The notes: generated from the sequence alone by a model not told the origin. Counted from the stretch's first letter, positions 37,310-47,864 are shown. The stretch is DNA of 64,000 bases from an uncultured Paracoccaceae bacterium (GCA_913060475.1 CAJXSD010000001.1:173217-237216), one strand, 5' to 3'. A program made the numbers and translations.

Positions 37310-38194
37310 TTATTTGCCGATGGCTGCCAAGACGGCTTCGCCCAAGCCTGCGGGGCTTTCAGCAACAACGATGCCAGCTGACTTCATCGCTTCGATCTTG
37401 TCCTCAGCGCCACCTTTGCCGCCGGCAACAATCGCGCCTGCGTGGCCCATACGACGACCGGGAGGGGCGGTGCGGCCCGCGATGAAACCTGCAACGGGTT
37501 TGCTGCGGCCTTTTTTCGCCTCATCCTTCAGGAACTGTGCGGCTTCTTCTTCAGCGGATCCACCGATTTCGCCGATCATGATGATGGACTCGGTCTCATC
37601 ATCGGCTAGGAACCATTCCAACACGTCGATATGTTCGGTGCCTTTGATGGGGTCGCCGCCAATGCCCACACAGGTAGATTGGCCCAGACCCACGTCTGAT
37701 GTCTGCTTGACCGCCTCATATGTCAATGTACCCGAACGCGACACAACGCCAACCGATCCGCGGCGGTGAATGTGACCCGGCATAATGCCGATTTTGCAGG
37801 CGTCAGGCGTGATGATGCCAGGGCAGTTTGGACCGATCAAACGGGATTTTGATGTTTCAAGCGCACGCTTGACCTTCATCATGTCCAGAACTGGAATGCC
37901 TTCGGTGATACAAACGATCAATTCCATTTCGGCGTCGATAGCTTCTAGGATTGAATCTGCCGCAAAGGGGGGCGGCACATAGATCACCGATGCGTTTGCT
38001 TCGGTCACGTGTTTCGCTTCGTGAACGGAATTGAACACGGGCAAGCCCAGATGTTCCATGCCACCTTTGCCAGGTGTCACGCCGCCCACCATTTTGGTGC
38101 CGTAAGCGATCGCCTGTTCCGAATGGAATGTGCCTTGGGATCCAGTGAAACCTTGGCAGATGACTTTTGTGTTTTCGTTTACAAGAACTGCCAT
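37310..38194 (-). CDS. sucD: Succinyl-CoA synthetase alpha subunit
   Basis: Forms succinate and ATP/GTP from succinyl-CoA. 294 residues: CoA-binding Rossmann start ([37 protein letters not shown]) and phosphorylated His at about 251 in [11 protein letters not shown]. It lies 4 bases after sucC. A 70-base gap separates it from sucA. Confidence 0.97.
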   Translation of the reverse strand: MAVLVNENTKVICQGFTGSQGTFHSEQAIAYGTKMVGGVTPGKGGMEHLGLPVFNSVHEAKHVTEANASVIYVPPPFAADSILEAIDAEMELIVCITEGIPVLDMMKVKRALETSKSRLIGPNCPGIITPDACKIGIMPGHIHRRGSVGVVSRSGTLTYEAVKQTSDVGLGQSTCVGIGGDPIKGTEHIDVLEWFLADDETESIIMIGEIGGSAEEEAAQFLKDEAKKGRSKPVAGFIAGRTAPPGRRMGHAGAIVAGGKGGAEDKIEAMKSAGIVVAESPAGLGEAVLAAIGK

Positions 38195-38198
38195 GGTC

Positions 38199-39392
38199 TT
38201 ATCCTTTCACCGCTTTCACGATCTTTTCTGCACCGTCGCGCAGGTTGTCTGCTGCGATAACATCTAGGCCAGAATTGTTAATGATGTCTTTGCCTTGTTC
38301 GACATTTGTGCCTTCAAGACGGACGACAAGCGGAACTTGCAGGCCCACTTCTTTCACCGCGGCAACAACGCCTTCGGCGATGACGTCACAGCGCATGATG
38401 CCGCCGAAAATGTTGACCAAAATGCCTTTTACGTTTGGATCTGATGTGATGATCTTGAACGCTTCGGTCACTTTTTCTTTGGTCGCACCACCACCCACGT
38501 CGAGGAAGTTCGCAGGTTCCGCGCCATAAAGTTTGATGATGTCCATCGTCGCCATCGCAAGACCGGCACCGTTGACCATACAGCCGATTTCACCGTCCAA
38601 CGCGATATAGTTCAGGTCGTATTTAGACGCTTCCAATTCCTTGGGGTCTTCTTCGGTTGTGTCGCGTAATTCGGCGATATCGGAATGGCGATAGACCGCG
38701 TTTCCGTCAAAGCCTACCTTGGCGTCCAACACTTTCAGGCTGCCACCTTCGGCAACGATCAAAGGGTTGATTTCCAGCATTTCCATGTCTTTTTCGACGA
38801 ATGCTTTGTACAGAATGCCCATCAGGTTGACGCATTCTTTGACTTGCTTGCCGGTCAAGCCCAATGCAAATGCGATGCGACGGCCGTGGTATTGTTGGTA
38901 CCCTGTCGCAGGATCAACCGAGAACGACAGAATTTTTTCGGGTGTGCTTGCGGCCACCTCTTCGATGTCCATGCCACCTTCTGTCGAACAGACAAAGGAA
39001 ATACGGCTGGTCACGCGATCAACCAGCAGGGCCAGATACAATTCACGTTCAATGCCTGAACCCGCTTCGATATAGATGCGGTTGACTTGTTTGCCAACGG
39101 GACCGGTTTGATGTGTGACCAAGGTGCGGCCCAACATCTTTTTGGCTTCTGTTGCGGCTTCTTCGACGGATTTGGTTAGACGAACACCACCTTTTTCGCC
39201 GGCATCGGCTTCTTTGAATTTGCCTTTGCCGCGACCGCCTGCGTGGATTTGTGCCTTGACGACCCAAAGTGGCCCGTCCAATTCACCTGCGGCGGTTTTT
39301 GCGTCCTCTGCTTTCAGAACGATACGTCCGTCTGAAACAGGGGCGCCATAGCTGCGAAGAAGAGCCTTCGCCTGATATTCATGGATGTTCAT
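38199..39392 (-). CDS. sucC: Succinyl-CoA synthetase beta subunit
   Basis: The nucleotide-binding subunit, 397 residues: ATP-grasp start [40 protein letters not shown], and [17 protein letters not shown]. It is the first gene of sucC-sucD-sucA-sucB-MAPEG-lpdA. A 226-base gap to mdh contains, in order from mdh, its terminator, a 37-bp composite operator (39497-39533) and about 105 bases of leader, so sucC has its own regulated promoter. Confidence 0.97.
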   Translation of the reverse strand: MNIHEYQAKALLRSYGAPVSDGRIVLKAEDAKTAAGELDGPLWVVKAQIHAGGRGKGKFKEADAGEKGGVRLTKSVEEAATEAKKMLGRTLVTHQTGPVGKQVNRIYIEAGSGIERELYLALLVDRVTSRISFVCSTEGGMDIEEVAASTPEKILSFSVDPATGYQQYHGRRIAFALGLTGKQVKECVNLMGILYKAFVEKDMEMLEINPLIVAEGGSLKVLDAKVGFDGNAVYRHSDIAELRDTTEEDPKELEASKYDLNYIALDGEIGCMVNGAGLAMATMDIIKLYGAEPANFLDVGGGATKEKVTEAFKIITSDPNVKGILVNIFGGIMRCDVIAEGVVAAVKEVGLQVPLVVRLEGTNVEQGKDIINNSGLDVIAADNLRDGAEKIVKAVKG

Positions 39393-39496
39393 GAAACTTG
39401 TCCCGTGTTGCTTCGTTTATTCGCGTATATTCCCTAGCCAACGGTGCCGAGAACATGTTTTTTAGCCAAGTTATCAATATGTGCAGGTTTTATGCG

Positions 39497-39533
39497 TTTT
39501 GTGATCACATGATTTTCATGTGTGATCACAAAA
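39497..39533. promoter_or_regulatory. Twin GTGATCAC operator upstream of sucCDAB-lpdA
   Basis: TTTTGTGATCAC (39497-39508), 13 bases, GTGATCACAAAA (39522-39533). Each GTGATCAC is itself palindromic, and the whole is a larger inverted repeat (inner ATG/CAT also pair). Site centres are 21 bp apart, two helical turns, so both would face the same side of the DNA. The same 24 fixed bases with the same 13-base gap recur before sdhC at 44250-44286. It lies 105-141 bases before the sucC ATG. The binding protein is unknown. Confidence 0.75.
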
Positions 39534-39570
39534 TTGATGATTGTTGCGAAGAATTAATAGGCAACAAAAA

Positions 39571-39595
39571 ATGCGGCGTGGGGGACACGCCGCAT
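39571..39595 (-). terminator. Strong intrinsic terminator of mdh
   Basis: ATGCGGCGTG (39571-39580) pairs with CACGCCGCAT (39586-39595), loop GGGGA on plus. On the minus strand it is followed by TTTTTTG. It lies 24 bases beyond the mdh stop and separates mdh from the sucC promoter. Confidence 0.92.
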
Positions 39596-39618
39596 TCTGA
39601 ATTTTGGGAATGCCGTGT

Positions 39619-40605
<987 letters not shown>

Positions 40606-40747
40606 TTACACGCGCTATGGCCTAGTCGTTTTGTGGCTTTGACGCAAGAGTGCTGCAATGCAGCGCAGACCATCTGGGCCCTGTTCATTCGCGTCAAAGA
40701 CCGCTAAATATCAATCAAACAATAGGTTTTTAGGGTATTTCCGCGCG

Positions 40748-41497
40748 ATGATGTCTATCAGCTTTTTCCTGATTGCAGCTGTGGCTGTCACATTCGCTGG
40801 GGTGTCCAAGGGGGGATTCGGGTCTGGTGCTGCCTTTGCGGCTGGGGCGATTCTGGCCACTGTGATTGATCCGGGCATGGCGATCGGGATCATGTTGCCG
40901 TTGTTGATGCTGATGGATGTGACATCGCTGAAACCGTATTGGGGGAAATGGCGCACCCTTGATGCTGTCTTGATGGTTTTGGGCGGTCTGCCTGGTGTGG
41001 CGATGGGTGCATGGCTCTATTCCCGGGTTGATGCCGATATCTTCCGTATTTTGATTGGGGTTATCGCAATTTTATTCGTGCTGTGGCAGGGGGCCCAACG
41101 AATGGGGTGGCTGTCGCCGCCGAAACGTGCCTTGCCCGATTGGGCGGGGCTTTTGGCGGGGGCAATTGCCGGATTTACCAGTTTTATCAGCCATGCCGGC
41201 GGTCCGCCTGCGGCCGTTTATTTGCTGTCCAAGCGCCCGACCAAAACCGAATATCAGGCATCGACCGTTATTATTTTCTGGGCCATCAATTGGGCCAAGG
41301 TCATTCCATACACCGCGTTGGGGTTGTTCAGTTGGGACACGTTGAAAATTGATCTGATGTTGTCCCCCTTTGCGGTGTTGGGGGTGTATTTGGGGGTCAA
41401 GGGTCATAATTGGATATCGGAAACATGGTTTTTCCGCCTGACCTATGTCCTGTTATTGGTGACGGGGGTGCGGTTGATTTGGGTGGCTGTAACGTAA
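40748..41497 (+). CDS. TauE/SafE-family (DUF81) membrane permease
   Basis: About 249 residues with eight hydrophobic segments. The first (FFLIAAVAVTFAGVSKGGFGSGAAFAAGAILATVI) and the middle PDWAGLLAGAIAGFTSFISHAGGPPAAVYLL are the two TauE halves. The family exports or imports sulfite, sulfoacetate or related organosulfur anions; the substrate is unknown here. The start is ambiguous between ATG 40748 and 40751; further upstream codons encode a non-membrane stretch with no family likeness. It precedes mcl2 by 82 bases. Confidence 0.85.
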   Translation: MMSISFFLIAAVAVTFAGVSKGGFGSGAAFAAGAILATVIDPGMAIGIMLPLLMLMDVTSLKPYWGKWRTLDAVLMVLGGLPGVAMGAWLYSRVDADIFRILIGVIAILFVLWQGAQRMGWLSPPKRALPDWAGLLAGAIAGFTSFISHAGGPPAAVYLLSKRPTKTEYQASTVIIFWAINWAKVIPYTALGLFSWDTLKIDLMLSPFAVLGVYLGVKGHNWISETWFFRLTYVLLLVTGVRLIWVAVT

Positions 41498-41579
41498 TTT
41501 CTGCACTGCGGCAAATTTCCCCTTGAAGTTTTTGTAAATAAATGGCCTAGTCCTGCGCAATAATATTACGGAGGAAATC

Positions 41580-42440
41580 ATGGACATCAACACGTGCCCG
41601 TTTCGATCAGTATTGTATATTCCAGGATCCAAGGATCGCGCCCTGGACAAGGCGCGGGGGCTGGCTGTTGATGCCATTATTTTCGATCTAGAAGATGCGG
41701 TATCGCCTGATGCCAAAATTGACGCCCGTGCGACGTTGAAATCGGCGCTAGCGGCGGGGGGCTATGGTGCGCGATATAAAATCATCCGCATCAATGGGCT
41801 AGACAGCGAATGGGGGCAGGGTGACATTGCCGCACTGCGCGATGCGGATGCGGACGCATTTTTGATCCCCAAGGTCGCCAGCCCAGAAGATGTGCAGGCG
41901 GTTGCTGATATGTTGGGCAACGGGAAACCCATTTGGGCGATGATTGAAACGCCGCTGGGCGTGTTAAACGCCGCCGCCATCGCCGCGCATCCCCAGTTGC
42001 AGGGGTTTGTCGCAGGAACCAATGATTTGGCCAAAGACCTGAATTGTCGGTTCCGCGCGGATCGGATGCAGCTGCAAACAGCGCTGCAAACCATGTTGTT
42101 GGCTGCGCGTGCGCACAACGTGGTGGCCGTGGATGGGGTCTATAACCAATTCAAGGATGATGATGGTCTGCGGGCCGAATGTGAACAGGGCCGCGATCTG
42201 GGATTTGATGGCAAAACCCTGATCCATCCCGCGCAAATTTCCATTGCAAATGAATGCTTTGCCCCATCTGCTGCGGAAATTGAATTGGCCCAACGCTATA
42301 TCGCCGCATTCCATGAGGTTGAGGCCGCAGGCCAAGGCGTAGCAGTTGTGGATGGTAAAATCGTCGAAAATCTGCATGTTGAAACGGCGATGCAAACTTT
42401 GGCCAAGGCCGAAGCCATTGCCAAACAAGATGCGGAGTAA
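41580..42440 (+). CDS. mcl2: CoA-ester lyase family; probable (3S)-malyl-CoA thioesterase (Mcl2)
   Basis: 286 residues of the citrate lyase beta/malyl-CoA lyase fold: RSVLYIPGSKDRALDKARGLAVDAIIFDLEDAV, metal-binding Asp/Glu, MIETPLGVLNA and the C-terminal FDGKTLIHPAQI. It is shorter than Mcl1 (about 318) and matches the Mcl2 type, which hydrolyses (3S)-malyl-CoA to malate and CoA in the ethylmalonyl-CoA pathway. The neighbour mch, three genes on, strengthens this. Distinguishing lyase from thioesterase by eye is not certain. AGGAAATC precedes the ATG; nnrU starts 3 bases after the stop. Confidence 0.85.
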   Translation: MDINTCPFRSVLYIPGSKDRALDKARGLAVDAIIFDLEDAVSPDAKIDARATLKSALAAGGYGARYKIIRINGLDSEWGQGDIAALRDADADAFLIPKVASPEDVQAVADMLGNGKPIWAMIETPLGVLNAAAIAAHPQLQGFVAGTNDLAKDLNCRFRADRMQLQTALQTMLLAARAHNVVAVDGVYNQFKDDDGLRAECEQGRDLGFDGKTLIHPAQISIANECFAPSAAEIELAQRYIAAFHEVEAAGQGVAVVDGKIVENLHVETAMQTLAKAEAIAKQDAE

Positions 42441-42443
42441 ACT

Positions 42444-42989
42444 ATGACACTATTAATACTTGGGCTGATCCTGTGGATTGTGCCCCATTGGCTAAAACGG
42501 TTGGCCCCTGAATTTCGGGCGTCTTTGGGCGCAGGGGGGCGTGGAATAATATCGATTCTGTTGTTTATCGGGTTGGGGCTGATGATCTATGGATATCGTC
42601 AGGCTGAATTTGTGAACATTTGGTATCCCCCTGCGTTTTTGGTGCACGTCAATAACCTGCTGATGGTGGTTGCCGTCGCGGTCTTTGCCATGGCCCATAC
42701 CAAAGGCCGTCTGCGCGGCAAAATGCGTCATCCTATGTTGGTGTCGGTCAAAATCTGGGCGACCGCGCATTTGTTGGTGAACGGTGACTTGGCGTCCATT
42801 GTTTTGTTCGGCGGCATGCTGGTCTGGGCCGTTGTTTCGGTGATTTTGATCAACCGCGCCGAAGACTGGACCCGCCCTGAACCGGGTGACAAAGGGCGCG
42901 ATTGGCTGTTTGTTGTGATCACGGTAGTGACATTTGCCATCATGATTGGGGTTCACATCGCCTTGGGCGTACATCCATTTCCGGGGTAA
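42444..42989 (+). CDS. NnrU family membrane protein
   Basis: 181 residues with about five hydrophobic helices and the NnrU layout (LWIVPHWLKRLAPEFRASLG, then GYRQAEFVNIWYPPAFLVHVNNLLMV, HLLVNGDLASIVLFGG). NnrU proteins were first named from nitrite/NO respiration regions, but no denitrification genes are near, so the name should not imply that. It sits within the mcl2-mch operon, 3 bases after mcl2. Confidence 0.87.
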   Translation: MTLLILGLILWIVPHWLKRLAPEFRASLGAGGRGIISILLFIGLGLMIYGYRQAEFVNIWYPPAFLVHVNNLLMVVAVAVFAMAHTKGRLRGKMRHPMLVSVKIWATAHLLVNGDLASIVLFGGMLVWAVVSVILINRAEDWTRPEPGDKGRDWLFVVITVVTFAIMIGVHIALGVHPFPG

Positions 42990-42992
42990 GTC

Positions 42993-43199
42993 ATGACACA
43001 GCTTTATCGACTTTTGACGCATGAGGATACATCCGCCTTTTGTCACAAGGTGACTTTGGCCCTGTCCAAAGGATGGGAGCTCTATGGCGATCCCTGTTAT
43101 GCCTTTGATCATGACACGGGCAAAATGCGCTGTGCGCAGGCTGTGATCAAAACCATTGCGGATGATTATGATCCAAACATGAAACTAGGAGAGCAATAA
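42993..43199 (+). CDS. DUF1737 small protein
   Basis: 68 residues (MTQLYRLLTHEDTSAFCHKVTLALSKGWELYGDPCYAFD), matching the DUF1737 pattern of Y/LLTxxD, LxxGWxLYGxP. Function unknown. It begins 3 bases after nnrU and its stop overlaps the mch ATG by one base, so it is translated with the operon. Confidence 0.85.
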   Translation: MTQLYRLLTHEDTSAFCHKVTLALSKGWELYGDPCYAFDHDTGKMRCAQAVIKTIADDYDPNMKLGEQ

Positions 43200-44230
43200 T
43201 GGCAAAAACCAACCCGGGCCGTTTTTTCGAAGATTACAGCATTGGCCAAGTGATTGAACACGCCGTGCCCCGCACCGTATCAGGTGGGGAACGGGCCATG
43301 TATCATGCGCTCTATCCCGCGCGTCATGCGCTGTATTCATCGGATGAATTTGCGCGTGGGTGTGGATTTCCAACTGCGCCGCTGGATGATCTGGCGGCGT
43401 TCCATGTGGTGTTTGGCAAAACGGTGCCAGATGTGTCGCTGAATGCGGTGGCCAATCTGGGCTATGCCCAAGGCCGCTGGTTAAAACCTGTTTACGCGGG
43501 CGATACATTGCGATCTGTGTCCGAAGTCATCGGTTTGAAACAGAACTCAAACGGGAAAACCGGTGTTGTCTATGTGCGCACCCGTGGATTGAACCAAGAT
43601 GATGACGTTGTGATGGAATACGTCCGCTGGGTGATGGTGCGCAAAAATAATGTGGATGCGCCTGCCCCTGAAACGGTGGTCCCTGAACTGAAGCCCAGGC
43701 TGGACGTCACCGATCTGGTCATTCCGGACGGGTTGGATTTCACCGACTATAATTTTACCCTGGCTGGCGAACCACACCGCTGGGGCGATTATGACATTGG
43801 CGAAATCATCGACCATGTCGATGGCGTCACCATCGAAGAGGCCGAACACATGTTGGCCACACGCCTGTGGCAAAACACCGCCAAGGTGCATTTTGACGCC
43901 ACATTCCGCCCCGATGGTCAGCGGTTGATCTATGGCGGGCACGTCATTTCAATGGCGCGTGCGCTGTCGTTTAACGGTTTGGCCAATGCGCAGATGATTG
44001 TTGGCCTGAATTCTGGGGCCCATGCCAACCCCTGTTTTGCGGGTGACACCGTCAAAGCCTGGAGCGAAGTGTTAGACCGCGCGCCCACCGATGCCCCCGG
44101 TGTCGGGGCCATTCGGTTGCGTTTGGTCGCGACCAAAGGCAGCCATCCGAAAACATTGAAAACCGCCGATGGAAAATACGATCCAGATGTTCTGCTGGAT
44201 CTGGATTACTGGGCGTTGATGCCTGTTTGA
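43199..44230 (+). CDS. mch: Mesaconyl-CoA hydratase (MaoC family)
   Basis: Hydrates mesaconyl-C1-CoA to beta-methylmalyl-CoA in the ethylmalonyl-CoA pathway. 343 residues with two hotdog/MaoC-like halves: GRFFEDYSIGQVIEHAVPRTVSGGERAMYHALYPARHALYSSDEFA and, from about 200, DYDIGEIIDHVDGVTIEEAEHMLATRLWQNTAKVHFD. AGGAG lies 7 bases before the ATG. It closes the mcl2-nnrU-DUF1737-mch operon and is followed by the sdh promoter region. Confidence 0.92.
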   Translation: MAKTNPGRFFEDYSIGQVIEHAVPRTVSGGERAMYHALYPARHALYSSDEFARGCGFPTAPLDDLAAFHVVFGKTVPDVSLNAVANLGYAQGRWLKPVYAGDTLRSVSEVIGLKQNSNGKTGVVYVRTRGLNQDDDVVMEYVRWVMVRKNNVDAPAPETVVPELKPRLDVTDLVIPDGLDFTDYNFTLAGEPHRWGDYDIGEIIDHVDGVTIEEAEHMLATRLWQNTAKVHFDATFRPDGQRLIYGGHVISMARALSFNGLANAQMIVGLNSGAHANPCFAGDTVKAWSEVLDRAPTDAPGVGAIRLRLVATKGSHPKTLKTADGKYDPDVLLDLDYWALMPV

Positions 44231-44249
44231 TCTTGGTTCTAATGGCTAT

Positions 44250-44286
44250 TTTTGTGATCACTAATAATATTTAAGTGATCACAAAA
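44250..44286. promoter_or_regulatory. Twin GTGATCAC operator upstream of sdhCDAB
   Basis: TTTTGTGATCAC (44250-44261), 13 bases (TAATAATATTTAA), GTGATCACAAAA (44275-44286). All 24 fixed bases and the 21-bp centre spacing match the element before sucC, while the spacers are unrelated. It lies about 143-179 bases before sdhC and 20 bases after mch. Immediately downstream, TACCGT (44287-44292) and ACGGTA (44308-44313) form a weaker inverted repeat. Confidence 0.75.
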
Positions 44287-44428
44287 TACCGTAATGACAT
44301 ATTTTTAACGGTAACACTATTTCTGACGCTGGTTTTGCCGTTAGATTATATTAAGAAACTGACCATAAATATGCACGCGGCCGAACCTGTTGTGGTGGGC
44401 CCTGATTGAAACCGAAAGGCTAAGATAT

Positions 44429-44812
44429 ATGGCTGATGTAAACCGAGGCAATCGCCCGCTGTCACCGCATCTGACAATTTACCGTCCCCAGTTGACGTCA
44501 ATTACATCCATTTTGGTCCGGATTACGGGCAACGCGCTGATCGTTGGCGCGTTTTTGGTGATCTGGTGGCTGCTGGCGGCGTCAACATCCCCTGAATATT
44601 TCGCCATTGCTGACGGTGTGATCCGCAGCTGGTTTGGCAAGCTGATCATGCTGGGGTCGATCTGGGCGCTGTGGTACCACACGCTGGGCGGCATTCGTCA
44701 CCTGATTTGGGACAATGCGGTCGGTTTGGATTTGCCCACCGCCTATAAACTGGGTTGGGCATTGGTCATCGGATCATTTGTGCTGACTGTGATCACAGTC
44801 ATCGTGCTATAG
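44429..44812 (+). CDS. sdhC: Succinate dehydrogenase cytochrome b556 subunit SdhC
   Basis: A membrane anchor subunit carrying heme b and the quinone site with SdhD. 127 residues from MADVNRGNRPLSPHLTIYRPQ, the family start; three helices and the heme His in LWYHTLGGIRHLIWD. The frame extends to 44390, but the family start and the CGAAAGGCTA ribosome-binding site favour 44429. The last helix codons contain the 18-bp palindrome TGACTGTGATCACAGTCA (44784-44801). Confidence 0.95.
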   Translation: MADVNRGNRPLSPHLTIYRPQLTSITSILVRITGNALIVGAFLVIWWLLAASTSPEYFAIADGVIRSWFGKLIMLGSIWALWYHTLGGIRHLIWDNAVGLDLPTAYKLGWALVIGSFVLTVITVIVL

Positions 44813-44821
44813 GGGGAAGTC

Positions 44822-45193
44822 ATGCGTTATTTAACAGACCGCAAACGCGCCGTTGGCATGGGCAGCGCGAAATCAGGAACCGCACATTTTTGGGCGATGA
44901 AGGTCAGCTCGGTCGCGTTGCTGATTTTGGTGCCATTGTTTGTTTTGACATTCGGGTCGATCCTTGGTGCCCCATACGAAGAGGTTTTGGCCTATTACCA
45001 GCGTCCATTCCCTGCAATCGTGGCGGCATTAACGTTGATCGTTGGCTTGGAACATTTCCAATCCGGCGCACAGGTGTTGATCGAGGATTACGTGCACGGC
45101 ACAGCGGAAAAAATCAGCATTATTTTGGTGAAATGTTTGGCCTATGGCATGATGGCAACCGGTTTGTTCGCCATCGCGAAATTGGCACTATAA
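44822..45193 (+). CDS. sdhD: Succinate dehydrogenase membrane anchor SdhD
   Basis: 123 residues with three helices (SVALLILVPLFVLTFGSILG; AIVAALTLIVGLEHFQSGAQVLIEDYVHG; ISIILVKCLAYGMMATGLFAIAKL). The His/Gln/Asp set in EHFQSGAQVLIEDYVH matches the SdhD heme/quinone region. It lies 9 bases after sdhC, with AGGGGGAAGT before the ATG. Confidence 0.94.
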   Translation: MRYLTDRKRAVGMGSAKSGTAHFWAMKVSSVALLILVPLFVLTFGSILGAPYEEVLAYYQRPFPAIVAALTLIVGLEHFQSGAQVLIEDYVHGTAEKISIILVKCLAYGMMATGLFAIAKLAL

Positions 45194-45205
45194 GGGGCAG
45201 GGACT

Positions 45206-47011
45206 ATGGCAGAATATCAATACGAAACGCATGAATATGACGTTGTGGTCGTCGGTGCGGGTGGTGCTGGCCTGCGCGCGACATTGGGCATGGCCGAACA
45301 GGGACTGCGCACAGCCTGCGTGACCAAGGTTTTCCCAACCCGGTCCCACACGGTTGCGGCCCAAGGCGGAATTGCGGCATCGCTGTCAAACATGGGGCCA
45401 GATCATTGGCAGTGGCACATGTATGACACGGTCAAGGGGTCTGATTGGTTGGGCGATACCGACGCCATGGAATACCTGGCGCGCGAAGCGCCCAAAGCGG
45501 TGTATGAACTGGAACATTACGGTGTACCCTTTAGCCGGACAGAAGAGGGCAAGATTTACCAACGTCCCTTTGGTGGTCACACCACCGAATTCGGCGAAGG
45601 CCCCCCCGTACAGCGCACCTGTGCCGCAGCTGACCGCACAGGTCACGCGATTTTGCACACGCTTTATGGTCAATCTCTGAAAAACAATGCGGAATTCTAT
45701 ATCGAATATTTCGCGATTGATCTGATCATGTCTGACGATGGTCAATGCCAGGGCGTTGTGTGTTGGAAATTGGACGACGGTACAATGCACGTCTTTAACG
45801 CCAAAATGGTCGTTTTGGCGACGGGCGGTTATGGCCGCGCGTATTTCAGCGCGACTTCGGCGCACACCTGTACCGGTGACGGCGGCGGTATGGTTGCGCG
45901 TGCGGGTTTGGCCCTGCAAGACATGGAATTCGTGCAATTCCACCCAACGGGCATCTATGGCTCTGGCTGTTTGATCACCGAAGGTGCGCGCGGCGAAGGC
46001 GGGTATCTGACCAACAGCGAAGGCGAACGTTTCATGGAACGTTACGCGCCACATTACAAAGATTTGGCACCACGCGATTATGTGTCACGCTGTATGACCA
46101 TGGAAATCCGCGAAGGTCGCGGCGTGGGCGCAGGTGGCGATCACATTCACCTGAACCTATCGCATTTGCCTGCCGAAGCCTTGGCCGAACGTCTGCCTGG
46201 TATTTCGGAATCTGCGAAAATTTTCGCAGGCGTTGATGTGACCAAAGAGCCAATCCCTGTTTTGCCAACTGTCCACTATAACATGGGCGGCATTCCCACA
46301 AACTATTGGGGCGAGGTATTGAACCCAACGGCCGATAACCCAACGGCGGTTGTGCCTGGCCTTATGGCTGTTGGCGAAGCGGGCTGTGCATCAGTTCACG
46401 GTGCAAACCGTCTGGGATCAAACTCATTGATCGATTTGGTGGTCTTTGGTCGCGCGGCCGCGATCCGCGCGGGCAAAGTTGTGGACCCATCCGCAGCGAA
46501 CCCTGTGTTGAACAAAGCGTCCATCGACAAAGCCTTTGATCGCTTTGACGGTCTGCGTAACGCAAACGGTGGCACGCCAACCGCAGAACTGCGTTTGGAA
46601 ATGCAAAAGACAATGCAGGCAGACGCGGCCGTGTTCCGTACATCTGAAACCCTGTCACAAGGCGTTGAAAAGATGACCGAGATTGCGGGCAAAATGAGCG
46701 ATGTCAAAGTCACCGACCGCAGCCTTGTTTGGAACAGCGATCTGATGGAGACATTGGAACTGACCAACCTGATGCCAAACGCATTGGCCACCATCGTCGG
46801 CGCCGAAGCGCGCAAAGAATCCCGTGGCGCCCACGCGCACGAAGATTTCACAACGCGCGACGACGAAAATTGGCGGGTGCACACGGTGACACGGGTCACT
46901 GGCAACGCGGTGGAATTGTCCTATCGCCCTGTCATCACCGATCCGCTGACCACCGAAACACAAGGCGGTATCAGTCTGGAAAAAATCGCTCCCAAAGCGC
47001 GGACATTCTAA
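45206..47011 (+). CDS. sdhA: Succinate dehydrogenase flavoprotein subunit SdhA
   Basis: Oxidises succinate to fumarate. 601 residues: FAD motif [15 protein letters not shown], covalent-FAD histidine H48 in [13 protein letters not shown], the active-site region [21 protein letters not shown], and [15 protein letters not shown]. It lies 12 bases after sdhD, behind GGGGCAGGGAC. Unusually, two unrelated ORFs separate it from sdhB. Confidence 0.97.
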   Translation: MAEYQYETHEYDVVVVGAGGAGLRATLGMAEQGLRTACVTKVFPTRSHTVAAQGGIAASLSNMGPDHWQWHMYDTVKGSDWLGDTDAMEYLAREAPKAVYELEHYGVPFSRTEEGKIYQRPFGGHTTEFGEGPPVQRTCAAADRTGHAILHTLYGQSLKNNAEFYIEYFAIDLIMSDDGQCQGVVCWKLDDGTMHVFNAKMVVLATGGYGRAYFSATSAHTCTGDGGGMVARAGLALQDMEFVQFHPTGIYGSGCLITEGARGEGGYLTNSEGERFMERYAPHYKDLAPRDYVSRCMTMEIREGRGVGAGGDHIHLNLSHLPAEALAERLPGISESAKIFAGVDVTKEPIPVLPTVHYNMGGIPTNYWGEVLNPTADNPTAVVPGLMAVGEAGCASVHGANRLGSNSLIDLVVFGRAAAIRAGKVVDPSAANPVLNKASIDKAFDRFDGLRNANGGTPTAELRLEMQKTMQADAAVFRTSETLSQGVEKMTEIAGKMSDVKVTDRSLVWNSDLMETLELTNLMPNALATIVGAEARKESRGAHAHEDFTTRDDENWRVHTVTRVTGNAVELSYRPVITDPLTTETQGGISLEKIAPKARTF

Positions 47012-47014
47012 TCC

Positions 47015-47857
47015 ATGTCCGTGGCACAACAGGATACCGGTTTTGGGCGTCATGCGGCGCCCAAACGGCTGTTGTGCTTGGCCACCTATCACAAGGGTGG
47101 CACAATCTGGATGAAACATGTCATCGCCGCCCTGTCCAAAGCGTTGGATATTCCTTGGGTGGGCGTATGGGGTGCAGATCCTATGGCGCGGGTTCCCAAA
47201 ACGGGGCGGGCCATTTTGGTAAACTGGCACGGTACATTCCCCAAACAGCTGTGGGATGATGCGGATGCCGGTTTTGTCAACGTGATCCGCGATCCACGTG
47301 ATATATTACTGTCAGGGTGCCAGTATCACCATTCTGCAGGCCCCGCAGGCGAAGCATTTTTGCACATCCCCCGCGCGGATTTAGGGGGGCTGACCTATCA
47401 GCAGACCCTGCAAAACATGCAAAGCCTGTCAGCAAAGCTGCTGTTTGAAATGCATGAAAAACACGCGCAAACCCTGCGCGAAATGGTGGCCTGGCCCAGT
47501 GACCATCCCCGTCAAACACGTGTGAAATACGAAACATTGATGGGGGATGTTGAGGGCCGTGCATTTGTTCAGGCCCTGACCCCATGGGGGCTGTCCGCGG
47601 ATGAGGCAGAAATGGCCCGCCTGATTTTTATGCAATATAGTCTGTTTAATCGCAATGGTGGCGCGGTTACGCGTAAATCACACGTGCAAACCGGTAAAAC
47701 CACCCGCTGGCGCGATGAATTGCCAATGCCTGTGGCTGGAATTTATGCGGCTGAATTTGGTGATATTTTGATTTCATTAGGATATGAAAAAGAGAATACT
47801 TGGGTCCAGCACCTTGCGGTATCTGGTGCGAAACCTGTGAAAAGTACGGTGAGGTAA
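47015..47857 (+). CDS. Sulfotransferase-like protein inside the sdh operon
   Basis: 280 residues with sulfotransferase-type PAPS-binding segments: a 5'-phosphosulfate loop-like YHKGGTIWMKHV at about 25-36 (canonical form PKSGTTWL), and a 3'-phosphate loop VNVIRDPRDILLSGCQYH at about 89-106, with a later RVKYETLMGD. Substrate unknown. No signal peptide or membrane helix. It starts 3 bases after the sdhA stop, so it is translated with it. It may be an insertion tolerated in the operon or a modifying enzyme; nothing connects sulfation with succinate dehydrogenase. Confidence 0.75.
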   Translation: MSVAQQDTGFGRHAAPKRLLCLATYHKGGTIWMKHVIAALSKALDIPWVGVWGADPMARVPKTGRAILVNWHGTFPKQLWDDADAGFVNVIRDPRDILLSGCQYHHSAGPAGEAFLHIPRADLGGLTYQQTLQNMQSLSAKLLFEMHEKHAQTLREMVAWPSDHPRQTRVKYETLMGDVEGRAFVQALTPWGLSADEAEMARLIFMQYSLFNRNGGAVTRKSHVQTGKTTRWRDELPMPVAGIYAAEFGDILISLGYEKENTWVQHLAVSGAKPVKSTVR

Positions 47858-47864
47858 GGGAATT

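Noticed and set aside
42444..42989. NnrU as evidence for denitrification
   Set aside because: No nitrite or NO reductase genes in the window; the gene is embedded in the mcl2-mch operon.
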